Assembly (NCBI RefSeq): GCF_036347135.1
Contig: NZ_CP108938.1
Coordinates: forward strand, 6,882,001 to 6,946,000
Source: Streptomyces sp. NBC_00775
Lineage (GTDB): Bacteria > Actinomycetota > Actinomycetes > Streptomycetales > Streptomycetaceae
Direction of reading: 5' to 3'
DNA length: 64,000 nucleotides
This document shows, in pieces, positions 54,327 through 62,625 of this stretch. The position numbers were made by a program, and so were the translations under genes. The notes under the pieces are model-generated. The model had not been told where the DNA came from. It worked only from the letters and a program-made list of their open reading frames with translations, and searched no databases. Position 1 is the first letter of the stretch. Every line of letters begins with the position of its first letter.

Positions 54327-55175
54327 TCAGCCCTGCTGCTCGGCGGCCTTCTTCATCAGCTCGGTCACGTCGCCGGTCTGCGCCGCGGGCGGGGCCTTGA
54401 CGTCGGCGGTGGCACCGAACTTCTTGAAGTCCATGGTGACCGTCATGGTGCCGAACACCTCCTTCAGCCGGACCGGCAGGTCCTTGGCGCCGACCCAGAC
54501 GTCCATGGTGATCGAGTCGGAGCCGCCGGTCACCGAGTTGAAGAGGGTGCCCTGGTTCCCGGACCCGTAGGCGTCCTTGAACTTGCCCATGTGGTCCTTG
54601 TCGATCACGGCCCGGTAGTGGGTCGTGCTCTTCCCGTCGACGGTCTCCTTGCCGAGGTCCTCGACGTCGTTCGCGTACTTGAGGCCCTTCATGGTGGCCG
54701 CCGGGCTGCCGGCGCCGGAGTTCCCGCTGAGCGCCTGGGCGCCCTTCTCGCCGAACATGGCCGACGCGTCGACCTTCATCCACTCCTTGCCCTTGAGCGG
54801 GCCGGAGGGCTGGGGGTCGGTGTCGTAGTAGTAGGCGCCGTCCACGAGCAGCATGCGGATCGACGGGTCGGTCGTCAGCGTCTGCATCTTCGCGGCCTTG
54901 GTGTCCATCTCGACGTCGTACGCGAAGCCGTCGCCCCAGGAGTAGGTGCCCTCCATGGCGATGGGGGCGCCGCCGTTCAGCTCGGTGGTCATCTTGACCT
55001 CGGCCGAGCCGAGCTGCTCGGTCCGGTCCGTCGCCCGCGTGAGCGCCGCCATGATCGTGTCGGCGTGGCTGACCGCCTCGGCCGTCTTCTTCGTGGTCTC
55101 GGCGCTGCACGCGGTCGTCCCGGCCAGCGCTGCCGCGGCCACCCCCGCCCAGACCGCGATACGTATGTGCTTCAC
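54327..55175 (-). CDS. LppX/LprG-like lipoprotein
   Basis: The GTG at 55175 follows GGGGTGGGGCAC and gives a 282-residue protein. The signal part ends ALAGTTACSAE, a plausible though non-ideal lipobox with the Cys near residue 23. The mature sequence (TRATDRTEQLGSAEVKMTTEL, GTYSWGDGFAYDVEMDT, RMLLVDGAYYYDTDP, HYRAVIDKDHMG, MDVWVGAKDLPVRLKEVFG) matches actinobacterial LppX_LprAFG-like lipoproteins, whose LolA-like half-barrel carries lipids. Function is not known. A rather AT-rich 400-base region lies upstream. Confidence 0.82.
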   Translation of the reverse strand: MKHIRIAVWAGVAAAALAGTTACSAETTKKTAEAVSHADTIMAALTRATDRTEQLGSAEVKMTTELNGGAPIAMEGTYSWGDGFAYDVEMDTKAAKMQTLTTDPSIRMLLVDGAYYYDTDPQPSGPLKGKEWMKVDASAMFGEKGAQALSGNSGAGSPAATMKGLKYANDVEDLGKETVDGKSTTHYRAVIDKDHMGKFKDAYGSGNQGTLFNSVTGGSDSITMDVWVGAKDLPVRLKEVFGTMTVTMDFKKFGATADVKAPPAAQTGDVTELMKKAAEQQG

Positions 55176-55453
55176 GTGCCCCACCCCTAGTTGTGCGTCG
55201 TCTGTGAGGCAGGACTCTACTGTTCGGTAGGCGTCCGGAGTGCGGACCAATCTCGGCGAATTTTGACGCCTCGACTGCTGTTCTCGTCATTGGGTGATGA
55301 AACGGGTAGTGCAGGTGATTTGCTGATGCGGCCTTCAAAAGCAAGGTCACATTCCGCTAGGTCTTGATGATTGCCACATAGGGGCGTACGGGCCTGCGAA
55401 AGTGATGTGACCTGCGTCGCTCCGCTATTGCGGATTCCGTAGGTAAACGGCCA

Positions 55454-55475
55454 TTGACGCAACGGTTTCCGTCAA
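55454..55475 (+). promoter_or_regulatory. Inverted repeat upstream of the APC permease gene
   Basis: TTGACGCAA (55454-55462) and TTCCGTCAA (55467-55475) form a near-perfect palindrome of 22 bases, one mismatch per arm, about 110 bases before the permease start. The stretch 55176-55453 holds no supported gene and is AT-richer than its surroundings. Confidence 0.45.
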
Positions 55476-55582
55476 GGTTCCATCAACGCCGGGAGCGATC
55501 GAAGAGACATACGACGCGAGCCGCCGGAGGCGATAACGCTCCCCCCGAATCACCTGACGCACGAGTCGATCGGAACCGCTTC

Positions 55583-56992
55583 ATGACCGACACGCTCCGC
55601 CCTGTCGAGACCGCCGTCCTGGACGCCGCCCCCACGGCGTCCGGCAGCCCCCAAAAGCTCAAGCGCTCCATCGGCATCGTCGGCGGCACCCTGCTGACGC
55701 TCTCGTGCGTGACGCCGGCCTCGACGCTGTTCGTGGTCGTGCCCGACCTGTTCTCGTCCCTCGGCACCGCGACCGCGCTCACCATCGCGATCGGCTCGCT
55801 GCTCTGTATCGCCGTGGCGTTCTGCTACTCGGAGCTGGGCACCCTCATCCCCAGCGCGGGCGGCGAGTACGCCATGGTGTCGACGCTGGCCGGACGGCTC
55901 GCGGGCTGGCTGGTCTTCGTGCTCTCCCTGCTGGTGGTCATGATCGTGCCGCCGGTGATCGCGATGGGCACGGCGGACTACCTGGCGCCGATCGTGCACC
56001 TCAACCCGTCCTACGCGGGCGCCGGGGTCATGCTGCTCGCCACCCTCGCCGGTCTGCTCGACCTGCGGGCCAACGCCTGGATCACCGGCGTCTTCCTGGT
56101 CCTCGAAGTCATCGCGGCGGGCGTCGTGGCCGTCCTGGGCTTCACGCACAGCCAGCGCGGCGCCGGCAGCCTGGTCTCGATGCAGGTCGCGGGCTCCGGC
56201 GGCCACACGGACACCGTGACGGCCATGCTGGTCGTCTCAGGGCTCGCGATCGCCCTCTTCGTCACCCAGGGCTTCTCGACCGCGGTCTACCTCTCCGAGG
56301 AACTGGAGAACCCGCGCCGCAACGTCGCCCGTACGGTCCTGGCCACCCTCGCCATCTCCACGGTCATCATCCTGGTCCCGGTCGTCGCCATCACCATGGG
56401 CGCCTCCGACCTGTCGACCCTGACCGGCGGCGACATCAGCTCCATGGTCACCGCCTGGTCCAACTCGGCCGTCGGCACCTTCGTCAGCCTCTGCGTCGCC
56501 CTCGCGATCATCAACGCGGGCATCGTCATGGTCATCCAGAACTCCCGGGTGCTGTTCGCCTCGGCCCGCGACAAGGCGTGGCCCGAGCCCGTCAACAAGG
56601 GCCTCGCGCGGCTCGGCCGCTTCGGCTCCCCCTGGGTCGCCACCCTCCTCGTGGGCGTCCCCGGCGCGCTGCTCTGCTTCGTCAACCTGGACACCCTGTA
56701 CGGCGTGACCGGTGTGTCGGTGACGGGCATGTACCTGCTGGTCGCGGTCGCCGCGCTGCTCTCCCGCCGCGGCAAGCACGCCCACACGTCCGCCTGGCGC
56801 ATGCCGCTGTGGCCCGCGATGCCGGTCCTTCTGATCGCGGTCCTCGCCTACATCCTGAGCCAGCAGGAGACCACCTACCTGCTGTGGACCGGCGGCATCA
56901 CGGCCGTCGCCACCCTGTACTGGGCCTTCTACCTGCGGCCGCGCCGCGAGACCCGCTGGCTGGTGTCGATCCCCGAGGACGCGCAGGCCTGA
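55583..56992 (+). CDS. APC-family amino acid permease
   Basis: Start at the ATG giving MTDTLRPVETAVLDAAP. The 469-residue membrane protein has about twelve hydrophobic helices and APC-superfamily features: LKRSIGIVGGTLLTLSCVTPASTLFVV, SELGTLIPSAGGEYAMVS in helix 3, FVTQGFSTAVYLSEELENPRRNVARTV and RLGRFGSPWVATLLVG. These proteins take up amino acids or polyamines by proton or cation symport. Substrate unknown. It is a single gene with a hairpin terminator. Confidence 0.9.
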   Translation: MTDTLRPVETAVLDAAPTASGSPQKLKRSIGIVGGTLLTLSCVTPASTLFVVVPDLFSSLGTATALTIAIGSLLCIAVAFCYSELGTLIPSAGGEYAMVSTLAGRLAGWLVFVLSLLVVMIVPPVIAMGTADYLAPIVHLNPSYAGAGVMLLATLAGLLDLRANAWITGVFLVLEVIAAGVVAVLGFTHSQRGAGSLVSMQVAGSGGHTDTVTAMLVVSGLAIALFVTQGFSTAVYLSEELENPRRNVARTVLATLAISTVIILVPVVAITMGASDLSTLTGGDISSMVTAWSNSAVGTFVSLCVALAIINAGIVMVIQNSRVLFASARDKAWPEPVNKGLARLGRFGSPWVATLLVGVPGALLCFVNLDTLYGVTGVSVTGMYLLVAVAALLSRRGKHAHTSAWRMPLWPAMPVLLIAVLAYILSQQETTYLLWTGGITAVATLYWAFYLRPRRETRWLVSIPEDAQA

Positions 56993-57031
56993 CGGTCCAC
57001 CCGAAGTCCCACGTCACCACCGTGCACGTCC

Positions 57032-57075
57032 CGTCGTCCTTGCCACCCGCGCAGCGGTAGGTGGCAAGGACGACG
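57032..57075 (+). terminator. Terminator after the APC permease
   Basis: CGTCGTCCTTGCCACC (57032-57047) pairs perfectly over 16 bases with GGTGGCAAGGACGACG (57060-57075); the loop is 12 bases. It begins 39 bases after the stop codon. The remaining 57076-57229 shows no gene. Confidence 0.85.
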
Positions 57076-57229
57076 TCAGTTCGTCGACGGTGATGGCGCG
57101 GCGCGGCTCAACGCCCCGCTCGTACCACGGACGCGGTATGCCGGCCCGGGCCCGTACTCCCGCGGGAGGGGCGCCGGTTCAACCCGGCGGGTGCGTTGGA
57201 TGTCAGTCGGCACCCGTACCGTTGAGGGC

Positions 57230-59875
57230 ATGGATCTTCGACTGCCCCGACCGCGCGGGCCCAGGCGGTGGATCGCGGCCGTGGCCGCGGCCGTCGTCGT
57301 GCTCGCCGGCGCGGGCACGTGGACGGCTGTCGCCTCGGACGACACCCCGCCCGTGCACCGCGCCGACCGTGTCATGGCCATGGGCGGCGGGGTGCGGATC
57401 GACACCTCGTACTTCACCGCGGGCCCGTCCTCGGACCGCCGCCCCGCCGTCCTGCTGGCGCACGGCTTCGGCGGCAGCAAGGAGGACGTACGGTCCGAGG
57501 CGGAGAAGCTCGCCCGCGACGGGTACGCGGTGCTGACCTGGTCGGCACGCGGCTTCGGGAAGTCCACCGGCAAGATCGGGCTGAACGACCCCAAGGGCGA
57601 GGTCGCCGATGTGTCGAAGCTGATCGACTGGCTGGCCGAGCGGCCGGAGGTCCAGCTCGACAAGAGCGGCGACCCGCGCGTGGGCGTCACCGGCGGCTCG
57701 TACGGAGGGGCGGTGTCCCTGCTGGCCGCCGCCTACGACCAGCGGGTCGACGCGATCGCCCCGGCGATCACGTACTGGAACCTGGCGGACTCCCTCTTCC
57801 CGAACGGGGTCTTCAAGAAGCTCTGGACCGGCATCTTCTTCAACTCCAGCGGCGGCTGCGACCAGTTCGAGGCCCAGCTGTGCGCGATGTACAACCGGGT
57901 CGCGGAGACCGGGAAGCCCGACGCGGCGGCCACGAAGATGCTGGAGGAGCGCAGCCCCTCCGCGGTCGGCGACCGCATCAAGGTGCCCACCCTCATCGTG
58001 CAGGGCCAGTCCGACTCCCTCTTCCCGCTCGGCCAGGCCGACGCGATGGCCAAGGCGATCCGCGCCAACGGCGCGCCCGTGGACGTCGACTGGATCTCCG
58101 GCGGGCACGACGGTGGCGAGATGGAGACCAGCCGCGTCGAGTCCCGCGTCGACTCCTGGTTCGACCGCTACCTGAAGGACGACAAGAACGCGGACACGGG
58201 CCCCGCCTTCCGCGTCACCCGCACCGGAGGCATCGACTCCACCGACGGCGCCGCCCAGCTGAGGGGCGCGAGCGGTGACACCTACCCCGGACTGGAGAGC
58301 GCACGGCACGCCATCGCGCTGAGCGGCAGCGAGCAGAGCTTCGAGAATCCGGCCGGCGCGAGCCCGCCCGCCATCTCGGCCCTCCCCGGCCTCGGCGGCT
58401 CGGGCGGCCTCGCCCAGCTCTCGTCCCTCGGAGTCGGGATCTCGATCGACTTCCCGGGCCAGTACGCCCAGTTCGAGTCCTCGGCGTTCGGCAGCGACCT
58501 GCGGATCACCGGATCGCCGACGGTGACGGCGCACATCAGGTCCAGCACCGACGACGCGGTCCTGTTCGCGAAGGTGTACGACGTCGGGCCGGGCGGCACC
58601 CAGCAGGTCCTGCCCTCGCAGCTGGTCACGCCGATCCGCGTCGAGGGCGCGAAGACCGGCAAGGACGTCACGATCACGCTGCCCGCCATCGACCACGAGG
58701 TGCAGAAGGGCCACCGGCTGCGCCTGGTCCTCGCCTCGACGGACCTCGGCTACGCGTCACCGGTGGCTCCGGCCACGTACACCGTGTCCCTGAAGAGCGA
58801 CCTCCAGGTCCCCACCGCACCCGGTGTGACGACTGCCGCCGCGCCGCTGCCCGCCTGGGTGTGGTGGCTGCCGCTCGCCGGAGCGCTGGTCGCGCTGACG
58901 CTGCTGCTGACAGGCCGCCGCCGTACGACTCCGGGGGCGCCCGATCCCGAGCTGGCCGAAGTCCCACTCCAGATCACGGACCTGAGCAAGCGGTACGCGA
59001 AGTCGGCGGACCGGTACGCGGTACGCGACCTGTCGTTCCGCGTGGAGAAGGGCCAGGTCCTCGGTCTGCTCGGGCCGAACGGCGCGGGCAAGACGACCAC
59101 CCTGCGCATGCTCATGGGCCTCATCAAGCCCGACGGCGGCGAGATCCGCGTCTTCGGGCACCAGATCCGGCCGGGCGCGCCCGTGCTCTCCCGGGTCGGG
59201 GCGTTCGTCGAGGGCGCGGGCTTCCTCCCGCACCTGTCGGGCCGCGAGAACCTGGAGCTGTACTGGCAGGCGACGGGCCGCCCGCCGGAGGACGCCCACC
59301 TGGAAGAGGCGCTGGCGATCGCGGGCCTCGGCGACGCGCTGGCCCGCGCGGTCCGCACCTACTCGCAGGGCATGCGGCAACGCCTCGCCATCGCCCAGGC
59401 GATGCTCGGCCTCCCGGACCTGCTGATCCTCGACGAACCGACCAACGGCCTCGACCCGCCACAGATCCGCGAGATGCGCGAGGTCATGATCCGTTACGCC
59501 GCCGCGGGCCGCACGGTCATCGTCTCCAGCCATCTCCTCGCGGAGGTCGAGCAGTCCTGCACCCACCTGGTCGTCATGGACCGCGGCCGGCTGATCCAGG
59601 CGGGCCCGGTCAGCGAGATCGTCGGCTCCGGCGACACCCTGCTCGTCGGCACCGGTTCGCCCGTGGACGAGCCGGTCGTCGAGAAGGTGGGCGCACTCCC
59701 GGGCGTGGCCTCGGCCGCCGCCACCGAGGGCGGGCTGCTGGTCCGCCTCGACCCCGGCGGAAGCGCACAACGCCTGGTCGTGGAGCTCGTGCGGCTCGAA
59801 GTGCCCGTGGCGTCGGTGGGCCCCCACCGCCGACTGGAAGACGCGTTCCTCACCCTGATCGGAGGCTCAGCATGA
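57230..59875 (+). CDS. CocE/X-Pro peptidase-like hydrolase fused to an ABC transporter ATPase
   Basis: The start is set at ATG 57230 (MDLRLPRPRGPRRW), giving 881 residues. After an N-terminal anchor (about residues 15-35), residues 50-540 form an alpha/beta hydrolase of the CocE/X-Pro dipeptidyl-peptidase type: LLAHGFGGSKED, GVTGGSYGGAVSLLAA (nucleophile Ser), GQSDSLFPLGQA (Asp), ISGGHDGGEME (His), then a jelly-roll C-domain. A membrane helix follows (WVWWLPLAGALVALTLLL, about 544-561). The rest is an ABC-type ATPase: GPNGAGKTTT, SQGMRQRLAIAQAM, LLILDEPTNGLD. The ATP part is inside, the hydrolase outside. The stop overlaps the start of the permease gene (ATGA), so the fusion and the permease form one transporter. 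Substrate unknown. Confidence 0.92.
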   Translation: MDLRLPRPRGPRRWIAAVAAAVVVLAGAGTWTAVASDDTPPVHRADRVMAMGGGVRIDTSYFTAGPSSDRRPAVLLAHGFGGSKEDVRSEAEKLARDGYAVLTWSARGFGKSTGKIGLNDPKGEVADVSKLIDWLAERPEVQLDKSGDPRVGVTGGSYGGAVSLLAAAYDQRVDAIAPAITYWNLADSLFPNGVFKKLWTGIFFNSSGGCDQFEAQLCAMYNRVAETGKPDAAATKMLEERSPSAVGDRIKVPTLIVQGQSDSLFPLGQADAMAKAIRANGAPVDVDWISGGHDGGEMETSRVESRVDSWFDRYLKDDKNADTGPAFRVTRTGGIDSTDGAAQLRGASGDTYPGLESARHAIALSGSEQSFENPAGASPPAISALPGLGGSGGLAQLSSLGVGISIDFPGQYAQFESSAFGSDLRITGSPTVTAHIRSSTDDAVLFAKVYDVGPGGTQQVLPSQLVTPIRVEGAKTGKDVTITLPAIDHEVQKGHRLRLVLASTDLGYASPVAPATYTVSLKSDLQVPTAPGVTTAAAPLPAWVWWLPLAGALVALTLLLTGRRRTTPGAPDPELAEVPLQITDLSKRYAKSADRYAVRDLSFRVEKGQVLGLLGPNGAGKTTTLRMLMGLIKPDGGEIRVFGHQIRPGAPVLSRVGAFVEGAGFLPHLSGRENLELYWQATGRPPEDAHLEEALAIAGLGDALARAVRTYSQGMRQRLAIAQAMLGLPDLLILDEPTNGLDPPQIREMREVMIRYAAAGRTVIVSSHLLAEVEQSCTHLVVMDRGRLIQAGPVSEIVGSGDTLLVGTGSPVDEPVVEKVGALPGVASAAATEGGLLVRLDPGGSAQRLVVELVRLEVPVASVGPHRRLEDAFLTLIGGSA

Positions 59876-60735
59876 GCACGCTCGTCGAGCGGACCGAGAC
59901 GGCCGACGGGTACCGGGCGCGCCGCACGCTTCCGCTGCGCGTGGAGCTGATCCGGCAGTTGAAGCGGCGCCGCACGCTGGTGATGGGCGCGATCCTCGCG
60001 GTGCTGCCCTTCGTCCTGGTCGCGGCGTTCGCGATCGGCGGCGACCCGGGCTCCCGGAACGGCCAGGTCACCCTGATGGACACGGCCACCGCGTCGGGCG
60101 CGAACTTCGCCGCGGTGAACCTGTTCGTGTCCGCGGGCTTCCTGCTGGTGATCCCGGTCGCGCTGTTCTGCGGGGACACCATCGCCTCCGAGGCGAGCTG
60201 GTCGTCGCTGCGCTATCTGCTGGCGGCCCCCGTGCCGCGGTCCCGGCTGCTGTGGTCCAAGCTCACCGTCGCGCTGGGCCTCAGCCTCGCCGCGATGGTG
60301 CTGCTGCCGGTCGTCGCGCTGGCGGTGGGCACCGCGGCCTACGGCTGGGGCCCCCTGGAGATCCCCACCGGCGGTGCGCTCTCCGCGGGCACCGCGACCC
60401 AGCGGCTCCTCGTGGTGATCGCATACATCTTCGTGTCCCAACTGGTCACCGCGGGCCTCGCGTTCTGGCTGTCGACCAAGACGGACGCGCCCCTGGGCGC
60501 GGTCGGCGGAGCGGTCGGCCTGACGATCGTGGGGAACGTCCTGGACGCGGTCACCGCCCTCGGCGACTGGCGCGACTTCCTGCCCGCGCACTGGCAGTTC
60601 GCCTGGGCCGACGCCGTTCAGCCGACCCCGGAGTGGGCCGGCATGATCCAGGGCACGGCGATTTCGATAACGTACGCGCTCGTGCTGTTCGCCCTGGCCT
60701 TCCGGGGTTTCCGGCGCAAGGACATCGTGTCGTAG
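59872..60735 (+). CDS. ABC-2 type permease, partner of the hydrolase-ATPase fusion
   Basis: The ATG overlaps the stop of the fusion gene by four bases. The 287-residue protein has a cytosolic start (PLRVELIRQLKRRRTLVMGAILAVLP) and six hydrophobic segments, as in ABC-2/NatB-like export permeases: AAVNLFVSAGFLLVIPVALFCGDTIASEASWSSLRYLLAAPVPRSRLLWSKL, LAAMVLLPVVALAVG, VVIAYIFVSQLVTAGLAFWL, and a final FALAFRGFRRKDI. It would pair as a dimer with the ATPase half of the preceding protein to move an unknown substrate outward. Confidence 0.9.
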   Translation: MSTLVERTETADGYRARRTLPLRVELIRQLKRRRTLVMGAILAVLPFVLVAAFAIGGDPGSRNGQVTLMDTATASGANFAAVNLFVSAGFLLVIPVALFCGDTIASEASWSSLRYLLAAPVPRSRLLWSKLTVALGLSLAAMVLLPVVALAVGTAAYGWGPLEIPTGGALSAGTATQRLLVVIAYIFVSQLVTAGLAFWLSTKTDAPLGAVGGAVGLTIVGNVLDAVTALGDWRDFLPAHWQFAWADAVQPTPEWAGMIQGTAISITYALVLFALAFRGFRRKDIVS

Positions 60736-60888
60736 GTCTCCGGAGGATCACCTACCGGTCTCGACGACCGCCCGCCGTGGCCGCTTCGAGATCCATCCGC
60801 AACGCTTCGGAGCGCACACTCCGGCCCCCTCGGACGTCACAGTCACAGACGTCGGCCCACATACAGGCCGCTCACTGAGGGGGCACAG

Positions 60889-62499
60889 ATGGGGATGGAC
60901 CATATACCTACGCGGACCACAGGCAGCCGTCGACTGTGCGGAACCCTGCTCGCCCTGACGGCGGCGGGCGCCCTGCTGCTGACGGGATGCGGCGCGGGCA
61001 GCGGCGGCAACTCCTCGGACGGCGCGAACAAATCCGGCGGCCGGAACCTCCCCCTGCCCGCCCCCGCCCAGCCGTCGGGCGGCACCGCCCAGGGCGAGCA
61101 GAACGGGTCACAGCAGGGCGAGCAGACCGGCGCCCCCGACCGCGAGGTCGCGCCGTCCCCCGACTACCTCTCCACCTTCGCCCTCGACGTCGACACCGCC
61201 TCGTACGGCTACGCCCGCCGTACCCTCGCGGGCGGGCACATCCCCAACCCCTCCACCATCCGCCCCGAGGAGTTCGTCAACAGCTTCCGCCAGGACTACG
61301 AACGCCCTGACGGCAACGGCTTCTCGGTCACTGTCGACGGCGCCCGCACGGACGACTCGCGCTGGTCGCTCGTCCGGGTCGGCCTCGCCACCCGCGCCGC
61401 CGACGGCGAGAGCGAACGTCCGCCCGCCGCCCTCACCTTCGTCATCGACGTCTCCGGTTCCATGCAGGAACCGGGCCGCCTCGACCTGGCGAAGGACTCC
61501 CTCGACGTGATGACGGACCGGCTGCGCGACGACGACTCGGTCGCCCTGGTCACCTTCAGCAGCGAGGCCGAGACCGTACTGCCGATGACCCGGCTCGGCG
61601 ATCACCGCGGCCGAGTCCACGACGCGATCGACGGCCTGGAGCCGCAGGACTCGACCAACCTCGGCGCGGGCGTGGACCAGGGGTACGACACGGCTGTCGA
61701 GGGCCTGCGCGAGGGCGCCACCAATCGCGTGGTCCTGATCTCCGACGCGCTGGCCAACACGGGCGACACCGACGCGGACTCGATCCTGGAGCGCATCTCC
61801 GGTGCCCGCCGCGAGCACGGCATCACCCTCTTCGGCGTCGGCGTCGGCAGCGACTACGGCGACGCCCTCATGGAGCGCCTCGCCGACAAGGGCGACGGCC
61901 ACACGACATACGTCTCCGACCGCGACGAGGCCCGCACCGTCTTCTGCGAGCAGCTCCCGCAGAACATCGACCTCACGGCCCGCGACGCCAAGGCGCAGGT
62001 CGCCTTCGACCCGCAGACGGTCGAGAAGTTCCGGCTGATCGGCTACGACGACCGCAAGGTCGCCGACGAGGACTTCCGCGACGACCGGGTGGACGGCGGA
62101 GAGGTGGGCCCCGGCCACACGGTCACGGCCCTCTACGCCGTCCGCACCAAGCCCGGCGCCTCCGGCCACCTCGCGACCGCGAGCGTCCGCTGGCTCGACC
62201 CCGACAGCCGCGCCCCGCACGAGGAATCCGGCCAGCTGGAGACGGGCTCCCTCCACGACGACCTGTGGACCTCGCCCCACGCCTTCCAAGTCGCCGCCGT
62301 GGCCGCCTACTTCGCCAACGCCCTGCGCGCGGACGGCGACGGCTGGAGCGCCCTCCCCGGCACCCTGCCCCTGGACGAACTCGCCACCCGCGCCCACAAA
62401 CTGGCGAGCGCCTCCAAGGACAAGGCTGTCCAGGACCTCGCGACCGCGATCGACCAGGCGAACGACCTGGACATCTGCGACCTCGGCTGCACCACGTAG
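60889..62499 (+). CDS. von Willebrand factor A-domain lipoprotein (YfbK-like)
   Basis: The 536-residue lipoprotein has a signal with lipobox LLTGC near residue 34, a long polar linker, then the domain pair typical of YfbK: FALDVDTASYGYARRTLAGGHIP and PEEFVNSF, a von Willebrand A domain with the metal site DVSGSMQEPGRLDLAK and VLISDALANTGDT, and a C-terminal DUF3520-like segment from LTARDAKAQVAFDPQTVEKFRLIGYDD. The VWA domain binds a divalent metal and a protein partner on the cell surface. Partner unknown. It is a single gene, 153 bases after the ABC permease. Confidence 0.92.
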   Translation: MGMDHIPTRTTGSRRLCGTLLALTAAGALLLTGCGAGSGGNSSDGANKSGGRNLPLPAPAQPSGGTAQGEQNGSQQGEQTGAPDREVAPSPDYLSTFALDVDTASYGYARRTLAGGHIPNPSTIRPEEFVNSFRQDYERPDGNGFSVTVDGARTDDSRWSLVRVGLATRAADGESERPPAALTFVIDVSGSMQEPGRLDLAKDSLDVMTDRLRDDDSVALVTFSSEAETVLPMTRLGDHRGRVHDAIDGLEPQDSTNLGAGVDQGYDTAVEGLREGATNRVVLISDALANTGDTDADSILERISGARREHGITLFGVGVGSDYGDALMERLADKGDGHTTYVSDRDEARTVFCEQLPQNIDLTARDAKAQVAFDPQTVEKFRLIGYDDRKVADEDFRDDRVDGGEVGPGHTVTALYAVRTKPGASGHLATASVRWLDPDSRAPHEESGQLETGSLHDDLWTSPHAFQVAAVAAYFANALRADGDGWSALPGTLPLDELATRAHKLASASKDKAVQDLATAIDQANDLDICDLGCTT

Positions 62500-62625
62500 C
62501 CACGATGCCGACGCACCGCGCGGCCACGCTGCCGAACCCTGCGCGATCCCTGCGCGGTCCATTGAATTTCCGTTACGCCTGAGTAAGTTGACCGCAGAGT
62601 AAGCATCCTGCGACCGGGAGCCGTC

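Noticed and set aside
55217..55462. An 81-codon minus-strand frame upstream of the lipoprotein gene
   Set aside because: Codon choice lacks the G/C third-position bias of real genes here, and no ribosome site precedes it; it lies in the AT-richer intergenic region.
57076..57690. A 204-codon minus-strand frame overlapping the hydrolase-ATPase start
   Set aside because: Its sequence is low-complexity Ser/Arg/Pro and opposite a clear coding frame.
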